Below, piece after piece: positions 17,522-26,181 of a stretch of 64,000 nt of DNA (its first letter is position 1; each line of letters opens with the position of its first letter). The notes beneath the pieces were generated by a model. That model was given only the letters and a program-made list of their open reading frames with translations. It ran no database searches and had not been told where the DNA came from. The stretch is from Streptomyces sp. NRRL S-87 (lineage in GTDB: Bacteria; Actinomycetota; Actinomycetes; Streptomycetales; Streptomycetaceae): contig NZ_JOGB01000032.1 in assembly GCF_000719335.1 (NCBI RefSeq), forward strand, positions 1 to 64,000. The letters run 5' to 3'. The position numbers were made by a program, and so were the translations under genes.

Positions 17522-18676
17522 GTGAGCGAGAACTGGCGCAAGGCCGGCCTGGCCGGCGCCGCGATCGGCGTCATAGCCGCCGGCGCGGCGGCCGGCGTGG
17601 CCGTGGAGCGGCTGACCGTCGGGCGCGGGATGCGCCGGCAGGCGCGGCTGGCGCTCGACGCCGCCGGCCCGTACGGGTCGCTGCGCGGCGCTCCCGGCCG
17701 GGTGCGCGCCGAGGACGGCACCGAGCTGTACTACGAGGTCGACGAGGCGCCGGAGCCCAAGCGCGGCCGGCTGCGCCGCAAGGCCGCGCCGGCGCCGACG
17801 GTGGTGTTCTGCCACGGCTACTGCCTCAGCCAGGACGCCTGGCACTTCCAGCGCGCCGCGCTGCGCGGGCTGGTCCGCACGGTCCACTGGGACCAGCGCA
17901 GCCACGGCCGTTCGGGGCGGGGGCTCGCCCAGGCCGACGGCGTACCCGTCAGCATCGACCAGCTCGGCCGCGACCTGGCGGCCGTCATCGGGGCCGCCGC
18001 GCCCGAGGGGCCGCTGGTGCTCGTGGGGCACTCCATGGGCGGTATGACGATCATGGCCCTGGGGCAGCAGTTCCCGGAGCTGGTGCGCGAGCGCGTGGCG
18101 GGCGTGGCCCTGGTCGGGACCTCCAGCGGGGGGCTGGGGGAGGTCACGTACGGCCTGCCGGCGGCGAGCGTGCCGGTCGTACGGCGCGTCCTGCCGGGGG
18201 TGCTGCGCGCGCTCGGCGCCGAGGTGGACCTGGTGGAGCGGGGGCGGCGGGCGACCGCGGACCTGTTCGCCGGGATGATCAAGAAGTATTCGTTCGCCGG
18301 GAAGGACGTCGATCCGGCGGTGGCGCGGTTCGCCGAGCGGATGATCGAGAACACCCCCATCGACGTGGTCGCCGAGTTCTACCCGGCCTTCCACGCCCAC
18401 GACAAGACGGCGGCGCTGGACGTGTTCGACGGGGTGCCGGTCCTGGTGCTGGCGGGTGAGGGGGACCTGATCACCCCGCTCGCGCACAGCGAGGTCATCG
18501 CGGGCCGGCTCCCGGAGGCCGAGTTGGCCGTCGTCCCCGAAGCCGGGCACCTGGTGATGCTCGAGCACCCGGAGACCGTCACCGGGCGGCTGACGGGGCT
18601 GCTGGCGCGGGCGGGCGTGCTGCCGGCAGCGGCTAACGTTGGCACGTATGGAAGCACCGCACATCCGGCCCGCTGA
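17522..18676 (+). CDS. Alpha/beta hydrolase with N-terminal membrane segment
   Basis: A hydrophobic N-terminal helix (KAGLAGAAIGVIAAGAAAG) is followed by a canonical alpha/beta hydrolase of about 330 residues. It carries the oxyanion region CHGYCLSQDAW, nucleophile elbow GHSMGG and a late His in PEAGHLVMLEHP. The substrate is unknown; membrane tethering suggests a lipid or envelope ester. The GTG at 17522 was chosen for its AGGTGAG site; a longer start at 17468 is possible. It overlaps tsaE by 29 bp. Confidence 0.82.
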   Translation: MSENWRKAGLAGAAIGVIAAGAAAGVAVERLTVGRGMRRQARLALDAAGPYGSLRGAPGRVRAEDGTELYYEVDEAPEPKRGRLRRKAAPAPTVVFCHGYCLSQDAWHFQRAALRGLVRTVHWDQRSHGRSGRGLAQADGVPVSIDQLGRDLAAVIGAAAPEGPLVLVGHSMGGMTIMALGQQFPELVRERVAGVALVGTSSGGLGEVTYGLPAASVPVVRRVLPGVLRALGAEVDLVERGRRATADLFAGMIKKYSFAGKDVDPAVARFAERMIENTPIDVVAEFYPAFHAHDKTAALDVFDGVPVLVLAGEGDLITPLAHSEVIAGRLPEAELAVVPEAGHLVMLEHPETVTGRLTGLLARAGVLPAAANVGTYGSTAHPAR

Positions 18677-19226
18677 GGCCGACGACCCCGTCACCGGGAT
18701 GGAGCCGCTCACCGGGCCCGACCAGGAGCCCGCGCCCGCCGTGCGCGTCACCGTCGACTCCCCCGAGCGGATGCAGCGGCTCGGCCGCGCCCTCGCGGGT
18801 CTGCTGCGCCCCGGCGACCTCGTCCTCCTCACCGGCGAACTGGGGGCCGGCAAGACCACGCTGACCCGGGGTCTGGGCGAGGGGTTGGGCGTGCGCGGGG
18901 CCGTGACCTCGCCGACGTTCGTGATCGCCCGGGTGCACCCGTCGCTGGCCGACGGGCCGCCGCTGGTGCACGTCGACGCCTACCGGCTGGGCGGGGGGCT
19001 CGACGAGATGGAGGACCTGGACCTCGACGTCTCGCTGCCGGACTCGGTGGTCGTGGTGGAGTGGGGCGACGGGAAGGTCGAGGAGCTGTCGGACGACCGG
19101 CTGCACGTCGTCATCGCGCGGGCGGTCGGCCACGAGGAGGTCCTCGACGACGTGCGCGAGGTCCTCGTCACCGGTGTCGGCGCCCGCTGGGACGCGGCCG
19201 AACTGACGCGCCTCAGGGACGCGTAG
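18648..19226 (+). CDS. tsaE: tRNA threonylcarbamoyladenosine biosynthesis ATPase TsaE
   Basis: This P-loop ATPase of about 192 residues works with TsaB and TsaD to form t6A at position 37 of ANN-decoding tRNAs. Walker A is GELGAGKTTLTRGL, followed by the family block VTSPTFVI and the strand HVDAYRL. The N-terminal 35 residues are a poorly conserved extension. A TTG three codons upstream (18639) could also be the start. Its partners tsaB and tsaD lie 1.2-3.6 kb downstream. Confidence 0.93.
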   Translation: MEAPHIRPAEADDPVTGMEPLTGPDQEPAPAVRVTVDSPERMQRLGRALAGLLRPGDLVLLTGELGAGKTTLTRGLGEGLGVRGAVTSPTFVIARVHPSLADGPPLVHVDAYRLGGGLDEMEDLDLDVSLPDSVVVVEWGDGKVEELSDDRLHVVIARAVGHEEVLDDVREVLVTGVGARWDAAELTRLRDA

Positions 19227-19263
19227 GACCCGCCCGCTTCGCTCCGCCCTGCCCCGGCGCGCC

Positions 19264-19485
19264 TTACGCGGCTGCCGCGGGTGGGGCGGGGCGGGCGGTG
19301 CGGGCGGGGTGTCCGGGGGCGTCCGGCGGCCCGGGGCGTACGGCGGGCCCGTCGGACGGCGGCGTCGAGACCGCGGTCGCGGCGGCGCAGGAGGCCAGCA
19401 GGTCCCGCATGGACGGTGCTGACGTCACGGGGCGCGGCGGACGGCGGTGGGGGTCGTCTTCGTGCTCGCGCTGCGGTGCGGGCAT
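19264..19485 (-). CDS. Small hypothetical protein with iron-box-like promoter palindrome
   Basis: The product has 73 residues. The start ATG at 19485 has a perfect AGGAGG (19491-19496) five bases away, the best ribosome binding site in the neighbourhood. The protein is basic and Pro/Arg-rich at the N-terminus (QREHEDDPHRRPPRP). A conserved-looking middle (APSMRDLLASCAAATAVSTP) with one Cys follows, then a low-complexity Pro/Ala tail. There is no membrane segment. I do not know its function. The palindrome 29 bp upstream suggests metal-dependent control. Confidence 0.6.
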   Translation of the reverse strand: MPAPQREHEDDPHRRPPRPVTSAPSMRDLLASCAAATAVSTPPSDGPAVRPGPPDAPGHPARTARPAPPAAAA

Positions 19486-19513
19486 GGTCGCCTCCTGCGC
19501 CCCGGAGAGCCGA

Positions 19514-19531
19514 GGTTAGGTATACCTAACC
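19514..19531. promoter_or_regulatory. Perfect 18-bp palindrome resembling a DmdR/IdeR iron box
   Basis: GGTTAGGTATACCTAACC is perfectly self-complementary and shares TTAGGT...CTAACC with the Streptomyces iron-box consensus TTAGGTTAGGCTAACCTAA, though with altered central spacing. It lies 29 bp upstream of the 73-residue gene, where a promoter would be. Confidence 0.6.
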
Positions 19532-19740
19532 GGGTCGTGGATACCATGTCACCACGGGTGCGGGGCGCTGCGCAATATGTTGCCGACGAGTTGTCGGGAA
19601 AGGGCGCGGGCCGACGGGCCCTGCGGGGCGACCTCCCCGGTGCTCCGCGCCCGGGTGTGCTCGAACGCCCCGCGGGCCGGAGTGGCCTGGGGGCGCGGTT
19701 CGGACGCCGGGGGCGTCGAGGGGGTGGGGCGGTACTCCGT

Positions 19741-19774
19741 ACGGGTGGACGGTGTTTACGGGTGGACAGTGTTT
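19741..19774. repeat. Two tandem 17-bp units
   Basis: ACGGGTGGACGGTGTTT is followed directly by the same sequence with one G-to-A change, overlapping the 3' end of the YkuD-like gene. The remaining bases 19532-19740 hold nothing I can support. Confidence 0.8.
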
Positions 19775-20357
19775 ACGGGACCACGACGACCTTCGACGAG
19801 ACCGTCGCGAAGCTCCACATCGCGTCACCGTCGGGCCGCGTCATGCGGATACCGCCCGTCTTCTGCCCGGCCTTCGGCGCCGGCAGCTTGCCGTCCAGCC
19901 GCGCGCTGAACCCGATCGCCACTCCGCCCACGCTGGTGAACCGCACGACGTGCTCGATCGGCACCCCGTCCGACCCCTGAACCTGCCCGGACCGCGAGGT
20001 CACGGCGTACGTGCCCGGCTTCGGGTGCACCGTCGAGGGCACCACCTCGAAGGTCCTCGGGGCCTTGGCGCCCGGACCGACCAGCCAGACCCGCTTGCCG
20101 CCGACCGAGTAGACGACCCGCACGCCCGTGCCGGAGTCCGCGGGAAGGGCGTCGGAGTGCCGCTTGTCGGTGCCCGCGCCCGTGCCCGCCCCCGTGCCGG
20201 TCGAGGCGTCCGGCTTGGGCTCGGTCTTCCCCGGCTGCTGCGGGGACGCGGCGCGCATGCGGGGGGCGCTGGCCTGGGCCTGGTAGGCGAGGAAACCGAC
20301 GGCGGCGATCGCCGCGGCCGTGAGCCCGGCCACGATTCCCGAGCTGGTCCGTGCCAC
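19773..20357 (-). CDS. Exported YkuD-like protein lacking the catalytic Cys
   Basis: This 194-residue protein has an N-terminal signal or anchor helix (about 8-28) and a Thr/Gly-rich linker. The domain that follows tracks the L,D-transpeptidase (YkuD) fold: RVWLVGP strand, HPKPGTYAV where TPTGTF is usual, and KTGGIRMTRPDGDAMW where SHGCIRM is usual. The active-site His and Cys are both Gly here, so catalysis by the usual mechanism is not possible. It may bind peptidoglycan or be a structural remnant. It is divergent from tsaB. Confidence 0.65.
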   Translation of the reverse strand: MARTSSGIVAGLTAAAIAAVGFLAYQAQASAPRMRAASPQQPGKTEPKPDASTGTGAGTGAGTDKRHSDALPADSGTGVRVVYSVGGKRVWLVGPGAKAPRTFEVVPSTVHPKPGTYAVTSRSGQVQGSDGVPIEHVVRFTSVGGVAIGFSARLDGKLPAPKAGQKTGGIRMTRPDGDAMWSFATVSSKVVVVP

Positions 20358-20469
20358 CCTGTCCCACCTTCGCGTTCACGCTCCGCCAATGCTTGGCCCG
20401 ACGGTAGCAGCAGGGGCGCCGGACAGCGGGCCCGCCATGGCTCCCGCCCCGGAGTCGTAGGCTGTTCGC

Positions 20470-21135
20470 GTGCTCTTGCTCGCTGTGGATACCGCTACTC
20501 CCGCCGTCACCGTCGCCCTCCACGACGGCGAGTCCGTCGTCGCCGAGGCCAACCAGGTCGACGCCCGCCGCCACGGGGAGCTCCTGCTCCCCTCCGTCGA
20601 CCGGGTCCTCGCCGAGGCGGGGCTGAAGCTCGACGCCGTCACCGGCATCGTCGTCGGCCTCGGCCCCGGCCCGTACACGGGCCTGCGGGTCGGCCTCGTG
20701 ACCGCCGCGACCTTCGCGTCCGTGCTCGGCGTGCCGGTGCACGGCCTGTGCACCCTCGACGGCCTGGCGTACGCCGCCGGCCTGGAGGGCGGCATCGAAG
20801 GCCCCTTCGCCGTCGCCACCGACGCGCGCCGCAAGGAGGTCTACTGGGCCCGGTACGAGGACCCGCGCACCCGCGTCGGCGGTCCCGCCGTGGACCGTCC
20901 GGCCGACATCGCCGACCAGGTCGCGGGCCTGCCCGCGGTCGGCGCCGGCGCGCTCCTCTACCCCGAGGTGTTCAAGGACGCGCGCGGCCCCGAGCACCAG
21001 TCCGCCGCCGCCCTGGCGGCGCTGGCGGCCGCGAAGCTCGCCGCCGGGGAGGAGTTCCTGCCCGCGCAGCCGCTGTACCTGCGCCGCCCGGACGCCCAGG
21101 TGCCCAAGAACTACAAGGTGGTCACCCCCAAGTGA
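20470..21135 (+). CDS. tsaB: tRNA threonylcarbamoyladenosine biosynthesis protein TsaB
   Basis: This ASKHA-fold protein of 221 residues is the dimerisation partner that supports TsaD in t6A synthesis. The N-terminus is LAVDTATPAVTVAL and the conserved VVGLGPGPYTGLRVG lies near residue 60. It starts with GTG. Its stop overlaps the GTG of rimI by 4 bp (GTGA), so tsaB-rimI-tsaD is one coupled operon. Confidence 0.95.
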   Translation: MLLLAVDTATPAVTVALHDGESVVAEANQVDARRHGELLLPSVDRVLAEAGLKLDAVTGIVVGLGPGPYTGLRVGLVTAATFASVLGVPVHGLCTLDGLAYAAGLEGGIEGPFAVATDARRKEVYWARYEDPRTRVGGPAVDRPADIADQVAGLPAVGAGALLYPEVFKDARGPEHQSAAALAALAAAKLAAGEEFLPAQPLYLRRPDAQVPKNYKVVTPK

Positions 21136-21701
21136 CCGGCGCACCGGAAGCACCGCACGCACCGGATGCGCCGGGCGCCCCGGACGCACCGGGAACGGCC
21201 GTGCTGCGCGAGATGCGCTGGTGGGACATCGCGCCGGTGCTGGAGCTGGAGCACGACCTCTTCCCGGAGGACTCGTGGTCCGCCGGGATGTTCTGGTCCG
21301 AGCTCGCCCACGCGCGCGGCCCGCACGCCACCCGCCGCTACCTGGTCGCGGAGGACGGCGGCCGCATCGTCGGGTACGCGGGCCTGGCCGCCGCCGGCGA
21401 CCTGGCCGACGTCCAGACCATCGCCGCGGCCCGCGACCAGTGGGGCACCGGCCTGGGCGCCCGGCTGCTCACCGAACTGCTGCGCGCCGCGACCGCCTTC
21501 GAGTGCGCCGAGGTGCTGCTGGAGGTACGGGTGGACAACACCCGCGCCCAACGCCTCTACGAGCGCTTCGGCTTCGAGCCCATCGGCTTCCGGCGCGGCT
21601 ACTACCAGCCCGGCAACGTCGACGCCCTCGTGATGCGCCTGTCCGACCCCGCCCGATCCGTAAGTTCCGCTAGCTCCGTACGAAGTGAGACCCATGGCTG
21701 A
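21132..21701 (+). CDS. rimI: Ribosomal-protein-alanine N-acetyltransferase RimI-type
   Basis: This GNAT acetyltransferase has 189 residues. The acetyl-CoA loop is [12 protein letters not shown] and the RimI-type C-terminal motif is [21 protein letters not shown]. RimI acetylates S18 and other N-termini. In actinobacteria the gene is routinely embedded between tsaB and tsaD. The first 20 residues are a Pro/Ala/Asp repeat extension. Its 3' end overlaps the tsaD start by 8 bp. Confidence 0.92.
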   Translation: MTGAPEAPHAPDAPGAPDAPGTAVLREMRWWDIAPVLELEHDLFPEDSWSAGMFWSELAHARGPHATRRYLVAEDGGRIVGYAGLAAAGDLADVQTIAAARDQWGTGLGARLLTELLRAATAFECAEVLLEVRVDNTRAQRLYERFGFEPIGFRRGYYQPGNVDALVMRLSDPARSVSSASSVRSETHG

Positions 21702-22824
21702 CGAACCGCTCGTCCTCGGCATCGAGACCTCCTGCGACGAGACCGGCGTCGGCATCGTCCGCGGCCACACCCTGCTCGCCGACGCCGTCGCCTCCAGCGT
21801 CGACGAGCACGCGCGCTTCGGCGGTGTCGTGCCCGAGGTCGCCTCCCGCGCGCACCTGGAGGCGATGGTCCCGACCATCGAGCGCGCCCTGAAGGAGGCC
21901 GGCGTCAGCGCCCGCGACCTCGACGGCGTCGCGGTCACCGCCGGCCCGGGCCTCGCGGGGGCGCTGCTGGTCGGCACCTCGGCGGCGAAGGCCTACGCGT
22001 ACGCGCTCGGCAAGCCGCTGTACGGCGTGAACCACCTCGCCTCGCACATCTGCGTGGACCAGCTGGAGCACGGCGCGCTGCCCGAGCCGACGATGGCCCT
22101 GCTGGTCTCCGGCGGGCACTCCTCGCTGCTGCTGGCCCCCGACATCACCTCCGACGTACGGCCGCTCGGCGCGACCATCGACGACGCGGCGGGCGAGGCC
22201 TTCGACAAGATCGCCCGCGTGCTGAACCTCGGCTTCCCCGGCGGCCCGGTCATCGACCGGCTCGCCAAGGAGGGCGACCCGTCGGCGATCGCGTTCCCGC
22301 GCGGGCTGACCGGGCCCCGCGACCCGGCGTACGACTTCTCCTTCTCCGGCCTCAAGACGGCGGTGGCCCGCTGGATCGAGGCCAAGCGCAACGCGGGCGA
22401 GGACGTGCCGGTCCGGGACGTGGCCGCGTCGTTCCAGGAGGCCGTGGTGGACGTGCTCACCCGCAAGGCGATCCGGGCGTGCAAGGACGAGGGCGTCGAC
22501 CACCTGATGATCGGCGGTGGCGTGGCCGCCAACTCCCGGCTGCGGTCGCTGGCGCAGGAGCGCTGCGACGACGCCGGGATCGTGCTGCGCGTACCGCGGC
22601 CCAAGCTGTGCACCGACAACGGCGCGATGGTCGCCGCCCTCGGGGCGGAGATGGTCGCGCGCGGCCGCCCGGCGTCCGACTGGGACCTGTCGGCGGACTC
22701 GTCCCTGCCGGTCACCGACCCGCACGTGCCGGGCACGGGCGGCCACGGCCACTCCCACGGTCACGGCCACTCCCATGACCACGACCACGTCCACGAGATG
22801 AGCAAGGACAACCTGTACTCGTGA
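21694..22824 (+). CDS. tsaD: tRNA N6-threonylcarbamoyladenosine transferase TsaD
   Basis: This catalytic subunit of 376 residues transfers threonylcarbamoyl to A37. The N-terminus is [14 protein letters not shown]. Metal ligands lie in [21 protein letters not shown] and a final [10 protein letters not shown] block complete the ASKHA fold. The C-terminus carries an unusual tail with nine His in alternate positions (from about residue 347), absent from standard TsaD. The ATG at 21694 is used because AAGTGAG precedes it. Confidence 0.95.
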   Translation: MADEPLVLGIETSCDETGVGIVRGHTLLADAVASSVDEHARFGGVVPEVASRAHLEAMVPTIERALKEAGVSARDLDGVAVTAGPGLAGALLVGTSAAKAYAYALGKPLYGVNHLASHICVDQLEHGALPEPTMALLVSGGHSSLLLAPDITSDVRPLGATIDDAAGEAFDKIARVLNLGFPGGPVIDRLAKEGDPSAIAFPRGLTGPRDPAYDFSFSGLKTAVARWIEAKRNAGEDVPVRDVAASFQEAVVDVLTRKAIRACKDEGVDHLMIGGGVAANSRLRSLAQERCDDAGIVLRVPRPKLCTDNGAMVAALGAEMVARGRPASDWDLSADSSLPVTDPHVPGTGGHGHSHGHGHSHDHDHVHEMSKDNLYS

Positions 22825-23114
22825 GTGAGCCGGAGGCGGGCCGCACGACGACGCTGGCCCTGATGTGGGAGGCCCGGGCCACCGCCGGCCGGGGCGCCGA
22901 ACTCCTGGAGTGGGCCCGGGCCCGCGCGGCGGAGCTGGCCGAACGCCCGTTGCACTGCGAGCTGTTCCGCGCCCCCCAGGACAGGGTGCTGGTCATCACC
23001 TGGTGGCCCGCCGCGGACTTCGCCGCGCCGCTGCCCGAACTGCCGGAACCGGCAGCGGACCTGATCACCCGTCCGGTGCACCGCTGGCGCTTCGAGTCGG
23101 TGGGCCGGGAGTGA
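22821..23114 (+). CDS. Small hypothetical protein downstream of tsaD
   Basis: This 97-residue soluble protein overlaps tsaD by 4 bp (GTGA) and is therefore probably co-translated. It is predicted alpha/beta with an internal [16 protein letters not shown] strand region, resembling a small ferredoxin-like (ABM-type) fold. I recognise no named family. Confidence 0.7.
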   Translation: MSEPEAGRTTTLALMWEARATAGRGAELLEWARARAAELAERPLHCELFRAPQDRVLVITWWPAADFAAPLPELPEPAADLITRPVHRWRFESVGRE

Positions 23115-23137
23115 TCACCTCCCGCTAGGGTCGGGGC

Positions 23138-23986
23138 ATGTTCCGCCGAGACCTGCCGCACCCGCCGCCGCCCGCGCACATACGGCCCCGGCCCGCCGCG
23201 CGCACGGCGGGCGGCGCGGGCGGCGCCGGTGGCGCGGGCGGTGCCGGTGGCCACGACGGCCACGGCGGCCCGGGCGGTACGGCCGCCGCGGTCGTCGCGC
23301 GGGAGGAGCGGGCCCGCGTCCTGGCGGAGCTGGTGCGGTGCAGCCTCGGCTACGGGCGGCTGCTCCTGATGTGGTGCGTGTCCGCGATCTCCGCGCTGGG
23401 CTGGTCGTTCCTCGGCATGGCGGGGATGTCCTTCGGGCGCGGCGGGGCCGAGGACGTCCTCGGGCTGTTCTTCGCCGCCCTCGGCGCCGGCGTCCTGGTG
23501 CCGGCCGGGTTCGGGCTGGCCGCGGCCGTCCGGCTGGATCGGGAGGCGCGCCGGCTGCTGTGCGCCTGGGCGGCGTCGGGGAGCGACCCGGCGGGCGACC
23601 CCCGGCACCGGGCGCCGGGGCGCAGCCTGGTGTGGCTGCTCTCCTCGCTCGCGGTGTGCGCGCTCGGGCTGTGGGTGTCCTTCGGGGTGGCGGTCCGGCC
23701 CCGGCCGGGCGGGACCTCGTACGGCGAGGTCGCGTACTTCATGGGGCTGGCGGTGATCCTGTGGACCACGGGACTGGCAGGCGTGGCGAAGGCCGCCGTG
23801 CACTACCGCTGGGCGGTACGGGCCTTCACCGGCCCGGGCCCGGGATGTGCCGGCGCCGGGCGCGCGGCGGCCACGGCGGACCGGCCGGCGGCGTACCCGG
23901 CGCTCGGCGCGCCTCCCCTCACGCGGGTGCCGGAGCAGGGTGACCGATCAGCATGGAGGGAGCACCCGCCACCCGGGTCAGGATGA
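23138..23986 (+). CDS. Membrane protein with Gly-rich N-terminus
   Basis: The product has about 282 residues. An N-terminal Pro and Gly-Gly-Ala repeat region (about 30-50) is encoded by a GGCGGTGCC-type microsatellite. Four hydrophobic helices then span about 75-235, and the C-terminus is polar and probably disordered. No family is recognised. Its 3' end overlaps the convergent methyltransferase gene by 68 bp, so the C-terminal tail is the least certain part. Confidence 0.65.
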   Translation: MFRRDLPHPPPPAHIRPRPAARTAGGAGGAGGAGGAGGHDGHGGPGGTAAAVVAREERARVLAELVRCSLGYGRLLLMWCVSAISALGWSFLGMAGMSFGRGGAEDVLGLFFAALGAGVLVPAGFGLAAAVRLDREARRLLCAWAASGSDPAGDPRHRAPGRSLVWLLSSLAVCALGLWVSFGVAVRPRPGGTSYGEVAYFMGLAVILWTTGLAGVAKAAVHYRWAVRAFTGPGPGCAGAGRAAATADRPAAYPALGAPPLTRVPEQGDRSAWREHPPPGSG

Positions 23987-25103
23987 CGGTGGCCGCGTTC
24001 GGCCCCTGCGGCTTGACCTTCCGGCGCAGTTCCTCGGGCTCGATCGCGGAGCCGCGCTTCTTGACGGTCAGGTTCCCGACCCCGCGCTCGCGCAGCAGTG
24101 CCTTGAGCTTCTTGAGGTTGAAGGGCAGCACGTCGGTGATCTCGTACGCCGTGGCGTACGGCGTCGCGCGCAGCGCGTCGGCCGTGACGTACGCGATGGT
24201 GGGGTCGATCAGCCGTCCGTCCAGCTCCGCCGCGACCTCCGCGACCAGGTGGGCCCGGATCACGGCGCCGTCCGGCTCGTACAGGTAGCGTCCGACCGGG
24301 CCGGCCTCCGGGTCGGGCAGCGGGGCGGCCGTCACCAGCGAGGCACCCCGCGGCAGCAGCGTCGCGCGCACCGCGCCCGGTGCGGTGCCGAACCAGAGCA
24401 CGGCCTCCTTCACGTCCCCCGCGTCGGAGATCCACTCGGCCTCGGCCTCGGTCGGCACCGCCTCGTGCGGGATGCCGGGGGCGATCTTGATGGCCGCGTG
24501 CTTCGCCGTACGGGCCGCCTCGACGGCCCAGGACAGCGGCGGGGAGTACGCCTCGGGGTCGAAGGTCCGGCCCCGCCCGCCCCGGCGCGCCGGGTCCAGG
24601 AACACCGCGTCGTACCCGTCGGTGTCCACCTCCGTCACGTCCGCCTCGCGGACCTCGACGAGCTCCGCCAGTCCCAGCGCCTCGGCGTTGGCCCGCGCCA
24701 CGGCGGCCGTCAGGGGGTCGCGGTCCACGGCCAGCACCCGGATCCCGGCCCGGGCCAGGGCGAGCGCGTCGCCACCGATGCCGCAGCACAGGTCGGCGAG
24801 GCTGCGCACGCCCAGGGCGGCCAGCCGCTCGGCGCGGTAGGCGGCGACGGAGGCGCGGGTGGCCATCTCGACCCCGGCCGGCGTGAAGAACATCCGGAAG
24901 GCGTCCTCGGCCCCGAACTTGGGCACCGCGCGCTGGCGCAGCCGGGCCTGTCCGAGGGCGGCGGAGACCAGCTCGGCGGGGTGCTCGCGGCGCAGCCGGG
25001 TGGCGGTGGCGAGCTCCTGGGCCGGGTCGTAGTCGCGCAGGGCGTCGAGCAGGGCGCGGCCCTCGGGGGTGAGCAGGGCGGCGAAGGCGGCGAGGTCGTT
25101 CAC
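23919..25103 (-). CDS. Class I SAM-dependent methyltransferase, THUMP-like
   Basis: This protein has 394 residues. An N-terminal helical region leads to a Rossmann methyltransferase core with ADLCCGIGGDALALA (SAM loop), VLAVDRDP and AVFLDPARR. The C-terminal part (about 300-394) resembles the THUMP-like domain found in this actinobacterial family, implying an RNA target. The GTG start at 25103 was chosen as the point where conserved-looking sequence (NDLAAFAALLTPEG) begins. Confidence 0.82.
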   Translation of the reverse strand: MNDLAAFAALLTPEGRALLDALRDYDPAQELATATRLRREHPAELVSAALGQARLRQRAVPKFGAEDAFRMFFTPAGVEMATRASVAAYRAERLAALGVRSLADLCCGIGGDALALARAGIRVLAVDRDPLTAAVARANAEALGLAELVEVREADVTEVDTDGYDAVFLDPARRGGRGRTFDPEAYSPPLSWAVEAARTAKHAAIKIAPGIPHEAVPTEAEAEWISDAGDVKEAVLWFGTAPGAVRATLLPRGASLVTAAPLPDPEAGPVGRYLYEPDGAVIRAHLVAEVAAELDGRLIDPTIAYVTADALRATPYATAYEITDVLPFNLKKLKALLRERGVGNLTVKKRGSAIEPEELRRKVKPQGPNAATVILTRVAGAPSMLIGHPAPAPA

Positions 25104-25221
25104 GGGTTCATTGTCCTGCCCGCCGGTGCGGCCCCCGGTGTCGGCCAGGCGAAGGAACGTATCGCCGCGCGCCGCGGTGTCGGCCGGGGGCCGGGGGCCC
25201 GGGGTGACAAGATCCGGCGCC

Positions 25222-26181
25222 ATGCAGCTAGTAGGAAAAACGGAACAAAACACGCACGCGTCGGGCCGTCGGCGGCGCCTCGGCATCGCCGTGGCCGCGC
25301 TCCTCGTCGCCGCTCTCGGCACCGCCTGCGGCTCGTCCGCACCGCACGGCGCGGCCCCGCACCCGAAGACGGCCAAGGAGCGGGAGAAGGGGAAGCCCGA
25401 GGCCCTCGGCGCCCCGGCCGCCCTGCCGGGCTCGTACGCCTACCGCGTCCAGCAGCCCCAGCAGGCCCGCGTCGCCGCCGCGCGGAAGTGGGGCCTGGCG
25501 GGCACGCCGCTGCTGCCGCCCGCTCCGCCGAAGGAGAAGCCGGAGATCTCCCCGCGCGAGGGGTTCGAGGTGGAGGACCAGCAGAGCCTCCAGCTGCCGC
25601 CGGTCTTCACCACCGTCCCCACCACGCAGAAGGTCGTCTTCCTGACGATCGACGACGGCGCCGAGAAGGACCCGGAGTTCCTCAGGATGATGGAGGAGCT
25701 GCGGATCCCGTACACGGCCTTCCTCAGCGACTACCTCGTGCGCGACGACTACCCGTACTTCCGCAAGATGCAGGACCTCGGCGTCACGCTGAACAACCAC
25801 ACCCTCAACCACCGCTACCTGCCCGCGCTCTCGTACGAGAAGCAGCGCGAGGAGATCTGCGGCCAGCAGGACACCATCGAGAAGCAGTTCGGCAGGCGCC
25901 CGAGCGTCTTCCGCCCGCCGTACGGGAACTACAACCAGGACACCCTGCGCGCTGCCAAGTCCTGCGGCATCAAGGCGGTCCCGCTGTGGAACTCCGAGGC
26001 CTTCGTCGACCACATGGAGTGGCGGGAGTACGACCAGGACCTGCACCCCGGCGACATCATCCTCACGCACTTCCGGGGGCGCGAGGACTGGAAGGGCACC
26101 ATGCCTGACATGATCCGTCGCGTCATGAAGACCGTCACGGACAAGGGGTACGCCGTGGCCAAGCTGGAGGACTATCTGTGA
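25222..26181 (+). CDS. Polysaccharide deacetylase lipoprotein, copy 1
   Basis: This 319-residue protein has a basic N-region, a hydrophobic segment and the lipobox LGTAC. A Pro/Lys-rich linker leads to a NodB-type domain (about 130-319). Catalytic motifs are TIDDGAE (metal Asp), NNHTLNH (metal His pair), RPPYGNYN and ILTHFRG. Such enzymes remove acetyl groups from peptidoglycan or surface glycans outside the membrane. Its stop overlaps the next gene by 4 bp (GTGA). Confidence 0.88.
   Translation: MQLVGKTEQNTHASGRRRRLGIAVAALLVAALGTACGSSAPHGAAPHPKTAKEREKGKPEALGAPAALPGSYAYRVQQPQQARVAAARKWGLAGTPLLPPAPPKEKPEISPREGFEVEDQQSLQLPPVFTTVPTTQKVVFLTIDDGAEKDPEFLRMMEELRIPYTAFLSDYLVRDDYPYFRKMQDLGVTLNNHTLNHRYLPALSYEKQREEICGQQDTIEKQFGRRPSVFRPPYGNYNQDTLRAAKSCGIKAVPLWNSEAFVDHMEWREYDQDLHPGDIILTHFRGREDWKGTMPDMIRRVMKTVTDKGYAVAKLEDYL

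Noticed and set aside
19514..19531. Calling the palindrome a certain DmdR iron box
   Set aside because: It matches half-sites but not the 19-bp consensus centre, so it is reported only as iron-box-like.
19447..19980. Plus-strand open frame of 177 codons across the iron-box region
   Set aside because: It overlaps the better-supported 73-codon minus gene and the end of the YkuD-like gene. It lacks a ribosome binding site and is Arg/Gly-rich.
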